The notes below the pieces were generated by a model, which was not told where the DNA came from, did no database searches, and saw only the letters and a list, made by a program, of their open reading frames with translations. Source: Coturnix japonica (lineage: Eukaryota > Chordata > Aves > Galliformes > Phasianidae). From it: DNA of 64,000 nt. Positions 9,501 to 24,500 of this stretch are shown here, piece by piece; positions within the stretch are counted from its first letter, which is position 1, and each line of letters opens with the position of its first letter. Both the position numbers and the translations under genes were made by a program. The DNA lies in NCBI RefSeq assembly GCF_001577835.2, contig NC_029520.1, positions 50,198,930 through 50,262,929 on the forward strand. The letters are read 5' to 3'.

Positions 9501-12500
9501 CCAAAAAGGCATATGCCTAATTTACAATATCGAAACTCACACATTTTTCTTGGAGAATGAAATTTCTTGCAAATTCCCCCCAATCCACATCACTTAAAGC
9601 AGGCAGATAACACAAGTAAGAATCTTGCTGCTCATGAGGAAAGGTTACACTGCAGATATTCCACTCTTCCTCCAAGATGCACTCTTAATCCTTCTTTATA
9701 CAAAAACACATCAGGAAGAGGAGGGGGGTTATCTAACCCTCAATAAACTTTCTCTTTAACCAACTTTAGTGTTAAGCTGTATTTATAATGAAAAAGAAAA
9801 ACCAAGATAAAACACAGCAAATAATTGTTTAGCATCCAATCTTCTTATCACCACCACTTCAACCACAGCCTTGATTTTAGCAGTCTCAACTCCTGAACTG
9901 CTATTCAATACCTTGACAGCTCCACCATAACCTGGGTTTTCAGTTACATTCACTTTTTTGAGGAGTGTGGGAGAGTTGGGATTCCCAAATCCCAACATAA
10001 CATAATCCCAAGTTTAATGAAAGATGGCAAAAAATTATCTGGGATCAAGTGAACAGAGAAACATGGGAAGGGGGTATCGCAGAATCACTGATTGGTCTGA
10101 GTTGCAAAGGCCCACAGTGCTCATCCAGTTCCAACCCCCTGCTGTGTGCAGGGTCACCAACCAGCAGCCCAGGCTGCCCAGAGCCACATCCAGCCTGGCC
10201 TTGAATGCCTGCAGGGATGGGGCATCCACAGCCTCCTTGGGCAACCTGTTCCAATGTGTCACCACCCTCTGGGTAAAAAACTTCCTCCTAAGATCCAATC
10301 TAAACCTCCCATACGTTAAATGGGAAAACAAAAACAAAAACCAAGAAAAAAAAAAAAAAACCCAAGAAAAAAAAAACAAACAGGTATTTTTCAAATTATT
10401 ATTATTTTAAATGAGTAATTAACATATCTATGAAACTTAAAGGTTAATTCTGAAGGCTTCGCTGAAGCTTTTCTAAAATACCCAAGTTCCAACATCTTAA
10501 TAAAGTTTGTCTTTCACATTTTTGGTTGATATAAAAAAAAACCAACGATCTTACTGAGCTGAAAGCTCCATTTGTACACTCTAGGTGAAGAATTCTGGTG
10601 GTGGTGTTTCTCTCTGTGTTTATCCTTTTCTCCATCTTTGATGTGAGGTGAAATCACTCTTGCAGGCGATCGAGAAATCTTCTGTGGTTTTGATGAGTTT
10701 AAGTGTTTTACAGGAGTACATTTACTAGAGCTGTCCAGGACAGGAAGGTCTTCACTGTCACTGCTTTGTCCTGTAGTAAGAGAAATGTATTGGAACTTCA
10801 TGAAAATGATCAAGTTTTTAAAACTGTAGCTGTAATCAGAGAAATTATTATGAAAGATGAGCTGCTTCTTGCTTAGAAAGTTCCAAAATGCACACTGGAA
10901 AAATTGCATCAGATTCACTTGGTACCACATTGATTTGTGTATTTACTAAATTGCTTTACAAACCTGAAAGAACACTTCTAAAACATGACTACCAGAACAG
11001 AAGCTTTAATGAGAAATAGAAAACCGTAAGCTACAGAATATGCAAATAATTTGGATTCCCACAATAATTACAATACTCCACATAAGCAGTTAAATATGTC
11101 TGAATATTCTATGTCAGATAATTACTATTTTAGGTTGATATCTTAAAACCTGAACAGCTCTCTTGTAGTGCCTAAATTCATTGACTCATTCAATTCAGCC
11201 TCTTCAATTTTTATCTAATCACCAAAAATGAGCTATGGGAACACAAGTTTTATGTAACAGAAATAACGTGTCAGAATGAAACAGTGGGCCCTATGCATGT
11301 TTAGATGTCAGCATAACCTCCCCCTCATCTCCCTCAGGAATGTACCTGTTCCATTCTTCTCATTTTTGGCTGCAGCACTTGTTCGCTTTGGAGTACGCTT
11401 TTGTTTTTTTGCCAGTGTTCCACTATTGCTATCACTGGGCCTTTTTTGACCTGCATGAGGTAGGGGGGAAAAAAAAAACAAACACAAACATCTCAAGTAT
11501 TTCTGCTATTAGCCAGCACCTTTTTATATGCAAGAAAGTCATTAAGATCTAGAAGGCAAAGCAAACTGGTGAGCTTTAGCAATGTAATACCACACTTAAA
11601 GACAATCAGAAATCATTACAAAGGAGACTGACATCTCACAAGGAAACACTCACCCTTCTCTCCGATGTCTCTTTCTGGCACCGCTATACTACAGTTGCTG
11701 GACGTAGTACTGGCTTCAAATCCATTAGCAGACTCACTCTCACAGAGCGCTTCTTGAGATTCTTCTGCCACACTGTCCACTTCAATAGTCATATCACTTT
11801 CACTCTTGATGCTGCGGGACTCGTCTTGACTAAGTGTAAGCGGTGAGGCCACTGAGAAGCTCGACTGGACAGCAGCGGGTAAGGCAGATGGATTTGAAGT
11901 ATTAGGGTCCTGTTTTTCCGATGCTGTATCTTCACTACTGCTCTTCTCCTTTTCGTCCAAGTCATCCAAGTCTACTTCATGACAGAGCAAGGTTTCAGGA
12001 CCGATCTGAGGCATTGTGTCATCCTCGTCTTTCAAGGGAACGTTATTGTTCTCTTCAGACGGACACTGAAAGTTCTCACTCCTCAGTTCTTGTCTGTGCT
12101 GCACTGATTCTGCCACAAGGGATGGCATTTCTTCATTTTCAGTTCTGACTGACTCTTCAGCATTCAGCCCTCTACATTCCTCTGCCCCAGTACATTCATT
12201 GGTCCTCTCTTCAGTTAAGATATTTGGGACTTCCATTTCACTCTCTCGTCGATTTCTTTTCTCAGGCGAAGCCTGCTCCAAAATCTTCCTTTTCAAAAGC
12301 TTCTTATCTTTTGTGGAAGGTTCTGTTTCAGTTTCAGTAGTGCTGGAAAACTCTTTACAGTCCAAGGAAGACACGTCTAACCTTTCGTTGTCTGTTAGAG
12401 ACTCATTAGTCACCTCTTCTTGACTTCCTGGAGAAACCTTTGCATTCTCTAAGCAGAGATCTTTTGTCTTGCTCCTTCTCCCTTTTCCTTTAGGTGATTT

Positions 12501-15500
12501 TTCAGCTTCTCTCTTGATTTCTTCCATTTGCTCCGTTTTATTCCCAAAAATCTGAACTATTTGTTCACTTTCTTCAACTTCCAGTTTCAGGATTTCTAAT
12601 GGCTGCACTTGAGTCCTGTCATTTTCTCTCAGTGCGTGAGGAATCTTTGGGCTTTCCTCATCTAGCTTCTCATCGTTTTGTTTTTCATTCTTTTCCAGTT
12701 CTGAAGTTTCTGGAGAAAACTCCTCATTCATGTTCTTCTCAGATGACTCATCTGCCTCACTGTCAGATGAAGCAGAATCTGCAAAAATTTTAGAGTAAAG
12801 AAATAAAGAAATAGAAGAGAACGTCACCACAGCTCATGTAATACAGAACCATTACTTTTTTCAACTACACACAATCCCTTTTCCAGTAGTCTGTGCAATT
12901 AAAATCAATTTACAATAAGTAATCCCAAACAGCAACAAAAAAACCCACTTACTACAGTTCTTATTGCAGCCCCAACCCCCTATTCATCAACAGCAGTGAT
13001 GGTAGTACTACCTCCTCAATGATCCAGTACAACCGTATTGCAGTTTCTAGTAGCAAAAATAATTTTACAGATTCCCATGTGGACGTCGCTGAATTATTGC
13101 ATGAATCACACACCACATAAAACTTCAGCATTAATATGTTACCAGAAGATTATTTGGGGACCCACACTAAAAAAGAGACGATAATTTCACTTCAATTCTC
13201 ATTTTCAGAGGCTCAGAAATCCCAGAAAATATCACAGTCATTTGTATATAATTAACTTCTTTACTGGATGATGGAGTACTGAGGCTGTGGACTTGATTTC
13301 CATTATAAACACTATTATTATTCCACTAGGTCTGTTCAGGATTAAGACTGAAAGGCTCTGGCTAAAGAATATGGGATGAGTTGCGCTGTCACTTCCACAC
13401 CACGGCTCTCTTATGAGTAAACTGTGCTCTCCAGCAGTTTCAATTCATCTACTTTCAATCAAATTCACATGTAGATTAAAAAATAATAATAATAATAATA
13501 AATAATAATAATTTAAAAAAATAATGATAATCAAACTTCTTTTCAAAAAAGGTACTAAAAAAACCCTCAAAAACATACACAGGACTGAGAGCACTCACCG
13601 TTTGATCCTCTATCAGAATCAAACATTCCTGAGCTACGTCTCGTCTGCCTGCGAGGTGTTGCTAAAATCAAAATTGAAAATATTAATTTTTCACAGAGTC
13701 AAATCTGCACCAGAAATGTGTTTTTTTGTCACATTGCTTTTACACTGACTGGGTAGGCAGGACTTTAAAGCTTCTGAAAGCACTCTGTTCACTGAAGTTG
13801 TCGTGTTAATGCACTGCATTACATCACTGTTTACATGCACTTCCATGCCAGAACAAGAGTGCATCAGATGTACCTTCTGTTCCATTTGGCAAAGGTGAGG
13901 AATCTGACAAGTTGTTCCGTGCACTTCTGGCTCCTGATTTACCTTCACTATTAGGTGTTTTGGATAAAGATGTGTTTGATGGAAGAGTAGATTTCAGAGG
14001 AGGTCGCCCACGCTTCGATTTTTGTTTCTCCTCGTCTTTCTTCTCATCCTTCTCACTGTCTTCTTTATTCTGAGGGAGAAAATGAACATTTTATTACGGT
14101 GCAACTTCTCATTTTTCCCTATGCATTTATTAGAAAGCCATAGTATGGACTGAATCATCTATTTCTTTTTAAGTAGGGAACATTGATAGTCTTAAGTACG
14201 GTACTACAAGAAACTTATTGACATAATCTATATTACTTTTGCTTTTTTCTTCTGTTTTCTCTTTGGTCCTCCTTTGTCCACAGGCCAGATAATGCGATCA
14301 GCTTTCACCCATTCATCATACCTAAAAGCAAGTCATAACATATTAGATATAGAAAAGGCTGTTAGCAATATGATGCTTAGAAAATTACAGAAAACATTTA
14401 GCAAGGAGAGGCAGCAAAGTAGAGCCCACAGCTACAGACATATGGAGTATCAAGCATTAGAAATATCAACTAAATTGCTAATAAATTAATAGATTAGGTT
14501 TATAGTAACAGTTTCTAAGTTTGCATTAAACTGTCTGAAGGACACCAAGCTCAAAAACAAACTTTACGTTGCCACAAAAAGGAATTTGCTTGATTTACTC
14601 AGAAATTCACAGACCTGGAATATCTGAAGTTACATACTTGAAAAGCTTTTGCTTATGTCATCACCATTTTCCAATAAAAGAACAAAACCAAACAATTTCT
14701 ACAGCTGTACTGAATATAAAACATGGCTGCCAAGAGAAGCATTCAATCATTTCTTTTCAGTAGTTCCTTGCTGCTGGGCTCTCTCCTAACCTCCCTACAT
14801 GTAACAACCATTCCCTATAATCACAGGGAACAATGAATCCAACAATAGATTCTGTTGCCAAAATCTCAGTTCTCTTCTAATTGCAGACATCCTCACTATT
14901 ACCGATGCTTCTTTTACACACAAGTCTGATGCTGCTAACACCAGCTGACACAATTGATTATACAGATAGCTCTGCAAGGAGAGAGGACCACTCACTGTAA
15001 GCAGGATGGAAACTTGGAAACATACAACTGTATTCTGAGATTTCAATACTACAGCATCGGACCATGAACCAAATTCCCTCCACTGAAAAACGTAACAGTC
15101 AGATAATATTACCACGTTGATAATTCAATTCCAGCCAAGCCACTGACTATCATCTTCTTTTTTGTCTTAAAAACAAAATCTCTTTTGGAAGTAATAATCA
15201 TTTTAACAAATCAAGACATGAAAGACGTATTCTCCTCACCTTACATTCCAACCATAGTAATGCACTAAATATAAAACCTCTCCTTCATCAGTCTCAGTGC
15301 TTTTAATGCTGGCTTCATAAATTTTCTGAGTCTTTCCACGTCCATATTTTACTTTCACTTTGGTTCCAGTCAGGCAGGGTTCTGTATCCTCCTCATCCTC
15401 TTCACCTTCTGATTCTCCTTTGTTCTCAATCTCCTCCCTGCAGTAAAATGTATTTTAAATATCCACTAATTAGTGACAAAGCTTTAACATTTAAATAGCA

Positions 15501-18500
15501 CAGCCAAGCTACTACCAAAGCAAAAAAGACTGCAACAAAACAAGTTCATTTGCTGCATCACGCCCTGCCACTGGAGCCAGACTGAACACAACTCTGCAGG
15601 CTTAGGATTTTAATGAAAATTTAGATAACTCAGACAGAGGAATAAATCAAACTCAGTGTTCGGCTTCTAATTAAGACAGGAAAAACTAACTTCAGTTTTT
15701 AAAATATAATTGCTTTTGACACACTGCTGTAAATAATAATCTCTTCCTTCTGCATGTTGCTTAACAGCTTAAAATTTATTAACAGCATATGAAAGTTTAG
15801 AGTGCAGCGATTCCCTCCAGGATATAAACACCATTCCAATGAAACAAATATTGATTACCATAGTTTTAACCAAGATAAGAAGTGTCTACACAGCTCTTCT
15901 GTCTATACCTACATCTTATTAGCAAAATCCAACCTTAAAACACAATATCTAACTATAATTCCAACAATCATAACCTGCTGTTAGGAAGAACTTAGAAGAA
16001 TGTTAAGCTACAAAGAGTCAGCAGCAGAGGCAATCCTGAAAGACTACAAGTTTACTTTTAATAATACGCATTCACCAGCCTTCAGGGTCAGATGAACTAT
16101 TCTGCTGTGGCAAACAGAATAAAAATGAAGATGATGAGCACCACCTGCATTACATAAAAGAAAACTGTCTTTGATGCCCTCATCACTTGACATAACTCTG
16201 CAACCTCTCACCCACCCACACTGCACCCCCTTTTTACCTACTATGGTCTGTTGAAAGATTTCTCTTTGGGTTGCACAGTGATGATTTCTTTAAAGTTAAC
16301 TGTGTGTGCTCCCACTCCTCAAACCCCTTTAAAACATGAAACAGCTCTACCAGGCTTTATCCAGTATCAGCTGTGTCCCACACAACTCAGCCACATTGAA
16401 AACAAGGCAGGAAGGCCAGCTTAAACAACTAAGATACTGTTCCATACCACAGCCAGGGATAGCGAAGAAGAGGCCTACTCTGGCAACAAGGTAAGACACC
16501 TGGTGACAGCCTGCTTCTGACCAAACCCACTTCAACTTGTCAGACTTTGTTTCTGGACAGTGTTTTCCCTTGGAAGATACCACTCTTCAGTCAGTTTGCC
16601 CTTTCTACATCTCACTATCCAGTAGTTTTCAACCTGTCTTCACATTTCATTCAAACTTCCTCTTTTCCTCTCCTTTGCTTCCTTAGCTGAAATTCTGCCT
16701 ACCAATGATACATTAAAAGTACCCATGAAAACAAGTGAATTGTACATTCACCAGCTATCACTAACAACAGAGAGGCTGTTTTGTATTTCAACTGCCCAGT
16801 TGCTCACCATCCATACAACAGCCCTGTCTTACTTGTTGCCTATATAGGAGTGTGATAAAACAAGACCTTGGCAAGACCATCAAGAAGATGGAAATTAAAA
16901 ATACTGCTTGCCATGTCTACCAAAAAAAGGCAATACCTTAAGGTACAATAAACTCTACAAGCCCAAAATAGCATTTTCCTTTCCCTTTCCAGCTGAGCAA
17001 ATGAGGTTTCTGATTTTCACACTGTAGAAACCAGTCAGACCTCCAAAGTCTGAGGATAATCTTGCTTGGAACATGCTCTGTGCTGACAAAGATACACTTC
17101 TGAGGTGACACAAATTAACGCTTACCTCTCCCTCTGCCTCTCCTCATCTTCATCTGACTCTTTATCAGACTCCTCCTGCTTTTTAATCTTTTTCTCTTTT
17201 TGCTTTGGTGTACTTTTCCTCCCTAGTAGAGTTTCGTTTTCTTTCTTTTCTGCATTCTCAAGGCTTTCCTCTATATCTTTGTTTTCCTTGTTGTTGTCTT
17301 TCAATTTATCTTGTGTTTTATCATCTTCACTATCTTTTTTAGCAGGGGTTGCATCACGGGCAAGCCGTCTTCGTCCCTAGAACAGAAATAAAACCTGATT
17401 AAAATCTACTGTCACTTGTTCTCAGTATAGGCCCCCCAAATACACTACGTCTGGATGGAAGAAAAGCTGGAACTAACACCAAAGAGCAAAATATTCTAAA
17501 ATCTTAATAGATTAACTTAAGTAGTTTTGTTATCAACAGGAATAAAGAAGATGAGGTTGGGAGAATTCCAAGATGCCTGTAAGGTCTGCTGTCCCTGACA
17601 ACAACAGCAATACTGCTGAAGTGCTCATATTGGACTGAGACGTGGCACCTTCCTTTTAGTGCCTCCAGTCCCAGTAGCTACCTGTTGAATTCACAGGATT
17701 CATCTGTCAGCTTTAGAAATACTGAATGTTTAAAAGGTATTTTCAGCAGTGGGACAAACTGCTGTTTAGGACTTTCCTCGACTGATTCTTGGGGCTCTAG
17801 TACAGGCTTACCGTGTTACTATGAAAGTATCTTTGACAGGGACACTGCATAGTGACTTGAACCTTTTAAGTACATTATGAAGAAATACTGTGCTAAGAAT
17901 CAACTCTTTCTGTGGTAAAAAAACAGGTCCTCCTTTGATTCTTAGTGCTTCAGCAGTCCCCTGATATGCCTGCTTGACACAAAGCTCCAGGCTCCACATG
18001 CAAGTGCAAGTTCTCACCCATAACCAGGACTACCCTGCTTGTTCACAGTGTTCTGCTGTCATACAGCTCTCTAACCACCCCCAAACAGAAACACAACTGA
18101 TAACCAACACAGGCTTAGCAAACCCTGTGGAAGGTTTACAAAATGAATAATCAAAACACAATTAACAGCTGAACACCAACTCCTGTTCACTGAATGCTGT
18201 CCTATAAGAGTGCTAATTCAAATGTACAGTTGCTGCACAAGGGAAAACTCATTATGTAAACTGTTCAGTATACAAAGGGGTTTTAAGTACTAAATAGAAA
18301 TCAGTCTGAACTACTTACCCTCGGGGATCTTAGTTCTATTTCTTCTTTTTCGCTCTCACTGCTGGAATAGTTTTCTTCTGCTTCTTTTTTGACTTCTGTT
18401 GGAGGCATTTTTTGCTCCTCTTTCACACTCTCCTCCATTGGTTCCTCGTGTTTCTGTATGTCTTCTACCACTTTTGGTTCATTGTGATGAATGGTCCTAA

Positions 18501-21500
18501 ACTGAATGTTTGCAGAACGGCAGTACTCTTCAAAACCATAAAGATACCTGTATAAAAGAAGCAAGAGTTTCATCTACATTTCAGCTTTTATTTTTCTTTA
18601 TCCAAGTGCAAAAAACCTATTTTCCTGTTCATAGGGAAGCACAGTAACTTTAGGAAGAAAAAAAAGCAGTTTCTGAAATAAAACAACTCCAAACAAGAAG
18701 TCAAGCAGCAAAAAAGACAAGTCAGCACACACACACAGGTGCTTCCCACAATTTTAACGTCATCCCTCTTCAAATAAGAACTCGTGACATTGCAGCCTAA
18801 GAACAGTATTAAAACAGGGAAGGTGATGGAACAGCTTGTGCTGGATGCCATCTCCAGACAACTGGGTGATAAGGAGGTTATCATGAGTACTCAGCATGGG
18901 TTCACCAAGGGTAGGTCGTGCTCGACCAACCTGGTGGCCTTTTATGAAGATGTCACTAGCTGGGTGGACAGGGGGAGGGCGGTAGATGTAGTCCACCTTG
19001 ATTTCAGTAAGGCTTTTGATACTGTCCCCCATGACATCCTTTATAACAGCGAGGAAGTATGGGATTAGATGAGGTGGCGTGAGTGGGTGAGAGGCTGACT
19101 GTCAGAGTGCAGGGTTGTCGTTGCGGTGCGGTGTCTGCTGGAGGCCTGTAACATGCGGCGTCCCCCGGGTCGTGCTGGTCGGTCTTGTTCAACATCTTCA
19201 TCAACGACCTTGATGAGGGGATAGTGACCACCCTCAGCAAGTTTGCTGATGACACTGAAGGCTGTGCTGCCATTCAGCGAGACCTGGACAGGCTGGAGAG
19301 CTGGGCAGGAAAAAACGGATGAGGTTTAACAAAAGCAAGTGTAGAGTCTTGCACCTGGCTAGAAATATTGCATGCATACAGGCTGGGGAAGAGCTGCTGG
19401 AGAGGAAGCTCTGCTGAGAGGGACCTGGGCGTCCTGGTGGACGACAGATTAACCATGAGCCAGCAGATTGTGCCTTGTAGCCAAAAAAGCCAATGGCATA
19501 CTGGGTGTGTATTAAAAAGAGCGTGTCCAGCAGGTCGAAGGAGTGATCCTCCCCTCTACTCTGCCCTGGTGAGGCTCTATCTGGAATATTGTGTCCAGTT
19601 CTGGGCTCCCAGTACAAACAGACAGGGATCTCTTGGAAAGAGTCCAGCGGAGGGCCACTAAGATGTGAAGGGCTGGAGCATCTCCCCTATGAGGAGAGAC
19701 TTAGGTACTGGGTCTGTTTAGCCATGAGAAAAGAAGACTGAAGGGGACTTGATCCAGGTTTATAAATACCTGAGTGTGGGAGCCATAGTTGGTGAGGCTG
19801 GTCTCTTTTCAGTAGTGTGTGGGGACAGGACTAGGGGTAATGGGATGAAAGTACGCCATAGGAAGTTCCGCACAAATGTGCGGAAGAACTTCTTTACAGT
19901 GAGGGTGACGGAGCACTGAACAGGCTGCCCAGGGAGGTGGTAGTCTCCTTCTCTGGAGATATTCAAGACCCGCCTGGACACCTTCCTGTGTGACATGGTG
20001 TAGGGAGCCTGCTTTGGCAGGGGTTGGACTCGATATCTCTCGAGTCCTTCCAACCCCTACAATTCTGTGATTCTGTGAACATATACACAGTTTTGCAAAC
20101 ACAGAGTGACAGAAAAGATCAGTCTAGTATCAAAATACGTGCATATAAACAAGTTACCACACGGTAATGAACTGCCACACATCAGCTTGTTCTCTGTGAA
20201 CTGCCTGCGTACACACTCTGATCTAGTTACAGGTGAGGGAAACGTGAAGTAGCAGAACCCTCATGGAATAAAAACGCAAACCACAACACGCTATCATGTG
20301 TCCATACAACTATGTCCACATTAACAGTAACCTAGCATATATTTAGTTCTTTAATGATACATACTCTTCACTGTAAAATACAGACCTTAAACATGTGCCC
20401 ACTTCAAATGCCACTGAAGATAGTCTGAATATTTTCATCTTCATCAACATGAACATGATTTGAGTCACTAGCCATTCATCCCTATTCAATCAGCCAAATT
20501 TCCTTAGGCTCGAGTCAAAGAGAATCTCATTCTTCCCTTTTACTCAAAAAGACCAATTGTTTCTTGTTCAAACTTTCAGGAGAATAAATAATAATCTTTA
20601 TTTAGAAAACAAACCTGAAAAGTTTAAGTCCTAAAAGGTTTCCATTTCAAAAGTAAGAACGTGAATCAAAAGCAGGTGTTAGAATATAGTTTCACACTTT
20701 TTTTTTTAATAACAGTAGCAGTTCTACTACACAACACTGTCACATCCACCATAGCAATATTTGTTAATTATGTGCTAAAGCTATTAATTTACAGAATCCA
20801 AACAAAGATGACATTTAAACATGCAGTTTGATATCCTTCTCTATCAACATTTGTGAGGGATTCAGGCTGGGCATTAGGAAGTATTACTTCTCAGAAAGGG
20901 TGGTCAGGCACTGGAATGGACTGCCTGGGGAGGTGGTCACTGACCCTGGGGGTGTTCAAGGAAAGACTGGATGTTGTGTTGAGGGACATGGTTTAGTGGG
21001 AGCTATTGGTAACAGGTGAACGGTTGGACTGGATGATCTTTTAAGTCTTTTCCAACCTTGGTGATTCTATGATTCTATGCTAAACCTGCTCTCCGCATGC
21101 AGCATCTACAGACTTGAACAGCATGCAACCGAGATTAATAACCAGGAATTGCAAGCCTGAGTTTGCCACAGTATTTTTTAATAACTTTTGTTGTTGTATG
21201 CTGAAAGGGTATCATCACACGCTGAAAACGAACGTTTCTTGATTAAAAAAAAAGAGAGCAGAATTCTAATGCAGCCCTGAGCACTCCCTCCTTTCCCCCA
21301 TCAGTTCAATCCCTGGCACTGGAAAGTGCTCAAAATTGCTAATTAACTGAAGAATGTCACCTACTGCTCCATTAAACTACCTAAAATTGCTTGAATATTG
21401 TACATGTTATGAACAGCAACAGAAGAAATAAAAAAGCAATGTTTTCATCATTTTACAAGAGAACTTACTTTCTGTAAGCAGTTTTTACATTGTACGAAGC

Positions 21501-24500
21501 TGCCGAGTTCAATATAGGAATGCCAAGGTCCATATAAATTTGCTTCCAAACAGCACCGCTCTCAATCTTTGGGGGGAGAAAATAAATAAAAGAGAAAGAT
21601 GTAAGCTTTCATTTTATGTTAACCAAGAACGTTATGGAATGACACTTAACACAGACACAAATCACAACCTTTACGGACGATGAGACATATTTAGTTTGGG
21701 GGAACACCCGACACTTACATTGTCACACCCACCCTGCTGATATACCAGTCTAAACAGTTTGAAGAGATTAAGGTCCTTGTAGCCCAATACAGGTGGTTTA
21801 TTGATAGGAGTACCTAAGGAAAACAAAAATGGAAATGAAATATTATCACACAGAACAGCGAACTGCTTCCTCCTTTCATTCAGCACACACTTGATTACTA
21901 AGAGTCTCCTACGTTTTAACATTTCTATTTCATAGCTCAAAGATGTGTCACAAGTCAGTAGTTTCCTACCAACAATCAAGGCTTCATCCTCTTGAACACA
22001 TCATGAATTTCTTGGTGGTTTATTAGCATGCTGGCAGCAGCTGCCTGATAACTATGATTTGTGCAATAATCCCTATCCGATTGGCTGCATCCCACTGTTC
22101 CCCCTTTGGAGGCTGAGGGCAGCCAGAATTGCAGCAAGCTGTACAGAGTGCCTGATGAACGCTGGAACACAGCAACACGTGAAGAGATCAACTCCGGGCA
22201 CTGTGGTCTGAAAGGAATGGGGTGGGGGCTGAATATATGGGGGAGAAAGATTCTGACACCATGTACAGCATCAGTCTCACAGCCACTGCAAATGGGAAGA
22301 GCTTATGCAACAGCTGTCCAAATAGAGCAGGATGCACCTGCTGACTACCTAAACGTCGCACAAGCCTTTCCAATGGATGCCTTACCTCAGGACATTAAAT
22401 GCTCCAATTCATTACAATCTCACTTAATTTTGCAAGGAAAAGCTTTTTAAATATGCCAGTTTCTTGTTCTTGCTAGCGGACAAGGTAGAATGTTCTTTCT
22501 TCAGGTGAGTATCACTGCTACATCTATGCGTGATTAAGAAAAGGAGCTGAATATGGCACTTCTCTCATTATCTGTTGGTTGAATTTCATCATCCATGAAC
22601 AGCCACCTCAGACTCCAACCTGAGTCTAACAGCAGCAGAATTCCCAGCCATGGCTGTTACAAGAAAACAGCCAAGAGCTTATTTAACAGCGACTGTTAAC
22701 ACACACACACACACACACACAAGGTTTTATAAAAACAAAACAAAAGCACCTCAAGGAGGATTTAAGTTTTCTTTGCGCACTGTGCTTCAAAGAACTTGAG
22801 GCAGATCTGCCACATGAAAATGGGTAGAAGTGTTTTCCCTTGTCCAGGCTGCTTCCTTGTTCACTGATGTGAGGACATGCTCATAACAACATACACATTA
22901 AAAAGCCAGTAGAAAAGTGGACTAAGATTAAAGAACATTCATTTGGCATTACCTCTGTCTTCCATAAACTTATAGAGCTGTTGGAGGAAGTTGTCCCTCT
23001 CTTCAGGATCAAGCTCTTCCTCGGGCTGTGAAAACAAATGTGGTCACAATGAAAACAAAGTAATAACACCTTATCTGAACAGAAGCGTAACAGCAAAAAC
23101 TAAATCCAAACCACTTTCTGCTTGGACCCACACCCCTAAAATGGAGAAACATGCAGAAGACAAACTTTCCTCAGGGGGTTACGATGGGTACTGCAAGAGG
23201 AGAAAAAGGAAATGCAAAAGAGCATTAAGTGTGATCCTTAAAATGAAAATATTCACTATTTAATGCCTCATTCTAATACAGACGGGGTCTGTTATTTGCA
23301 GGACCAAAGCAGTTCACAAGAACACAGGATTTGTTTGTTTGTTTACTAACCTTCCTCACCTGCACTACAGCAAAGGCTGGTGAACAGCGCTGTCTCCAAC
23401 TCTTCCTATTTTTGATGCTCAAGACATAATTCCTTTTGCGATTAAGCACTGATGCTTTCAGCTCACATTTGGAAACGCTTTTTCAGACACTTCCACAATT
23501 CCCTAAACACGCATTTTCCTTACTTTTCTATTGTAAGTTCCTTCATCTTATCTTTAAAACTTAAAAAGACAAACACGAATATTATGGTAAGTAGTCCACA
23601 CTGTGTAACAACGCATTTTCTTCTTTTAACCATGAAAGTTAAGAAAATCTGGGGGAGGATTTGAGGGAAGGCAAGAGAAAAATCCATGTTGATGTATCTA
23701 TGTAAATTTCATTCTTAGATTCTAGCAGAGCCCAACAAAATCTTTGCCCCACAGCTCTTTATGCACAACACATTCTTCCTGCCAGCCTGGTAATCATGGG
23801 ACTGCTGGTAAGGCAGCCTGAACAAGGAAGATTGCAGCTGTCTTGAGAGAAAGACGCAGAGTACGTGTCAAAAATCTTACATTACTTTATTAGAAATAAC
23901 AGAGAAGTCACACGCAGTTCCAGAAGGAAAGCACTAAGAGTAATTTCAACCTCAGCCTTCTCTGTGTTCTATGAACTTGAAGCTCCAAGGCAGGAAGAGA
24001 GGCAGTGAAATGTAAATGTGTATGCTACTGCCTTGTTAACCAGAAAGCAATCTGCCAAGCATCGGTATGAATTTCAGCCCTGTCTGCATCAGTGAATTAC
24101 ATGCTTCAAAGCCCAATAGGGACCACCTACAATCAGACAGAGATGGGATCTGTCTCGTATTTTCCCATTTTTTTCTTTGGAAATAATTGGAGGAAATCAA
24201 TGAGAAATCACAACATTTCCTCATGTCGCATATTATAGGGATTATATAAAGAGGAACAGTTATCTATAGAATTATGTCCTTTCAGGTTAGCAAATGAATT
24301 ATTGCTATAGAAACCACGGCTCTTTTTCCCCTTCTCTTAACAAGCTACATCACCAACTCCACGATCGAGAAATTTCTAACACCTACTGTAATGTTTACTG
24401 ATTGGAGGCAATACAGCTCTCATTACACCAACCAAATCGATCTGAACGACACTAAGCATTCAGGACTATCTCTGAAGAGCTGCACTCCAACTATTTCTTT

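Noticed and set aside
10024-10410. Open frames of 119-128 codons on both strands
   Set aside because: They fall inside a CR1 3' fragment and its A-rich flank; CR1 3' regions give such frames in several copies here.
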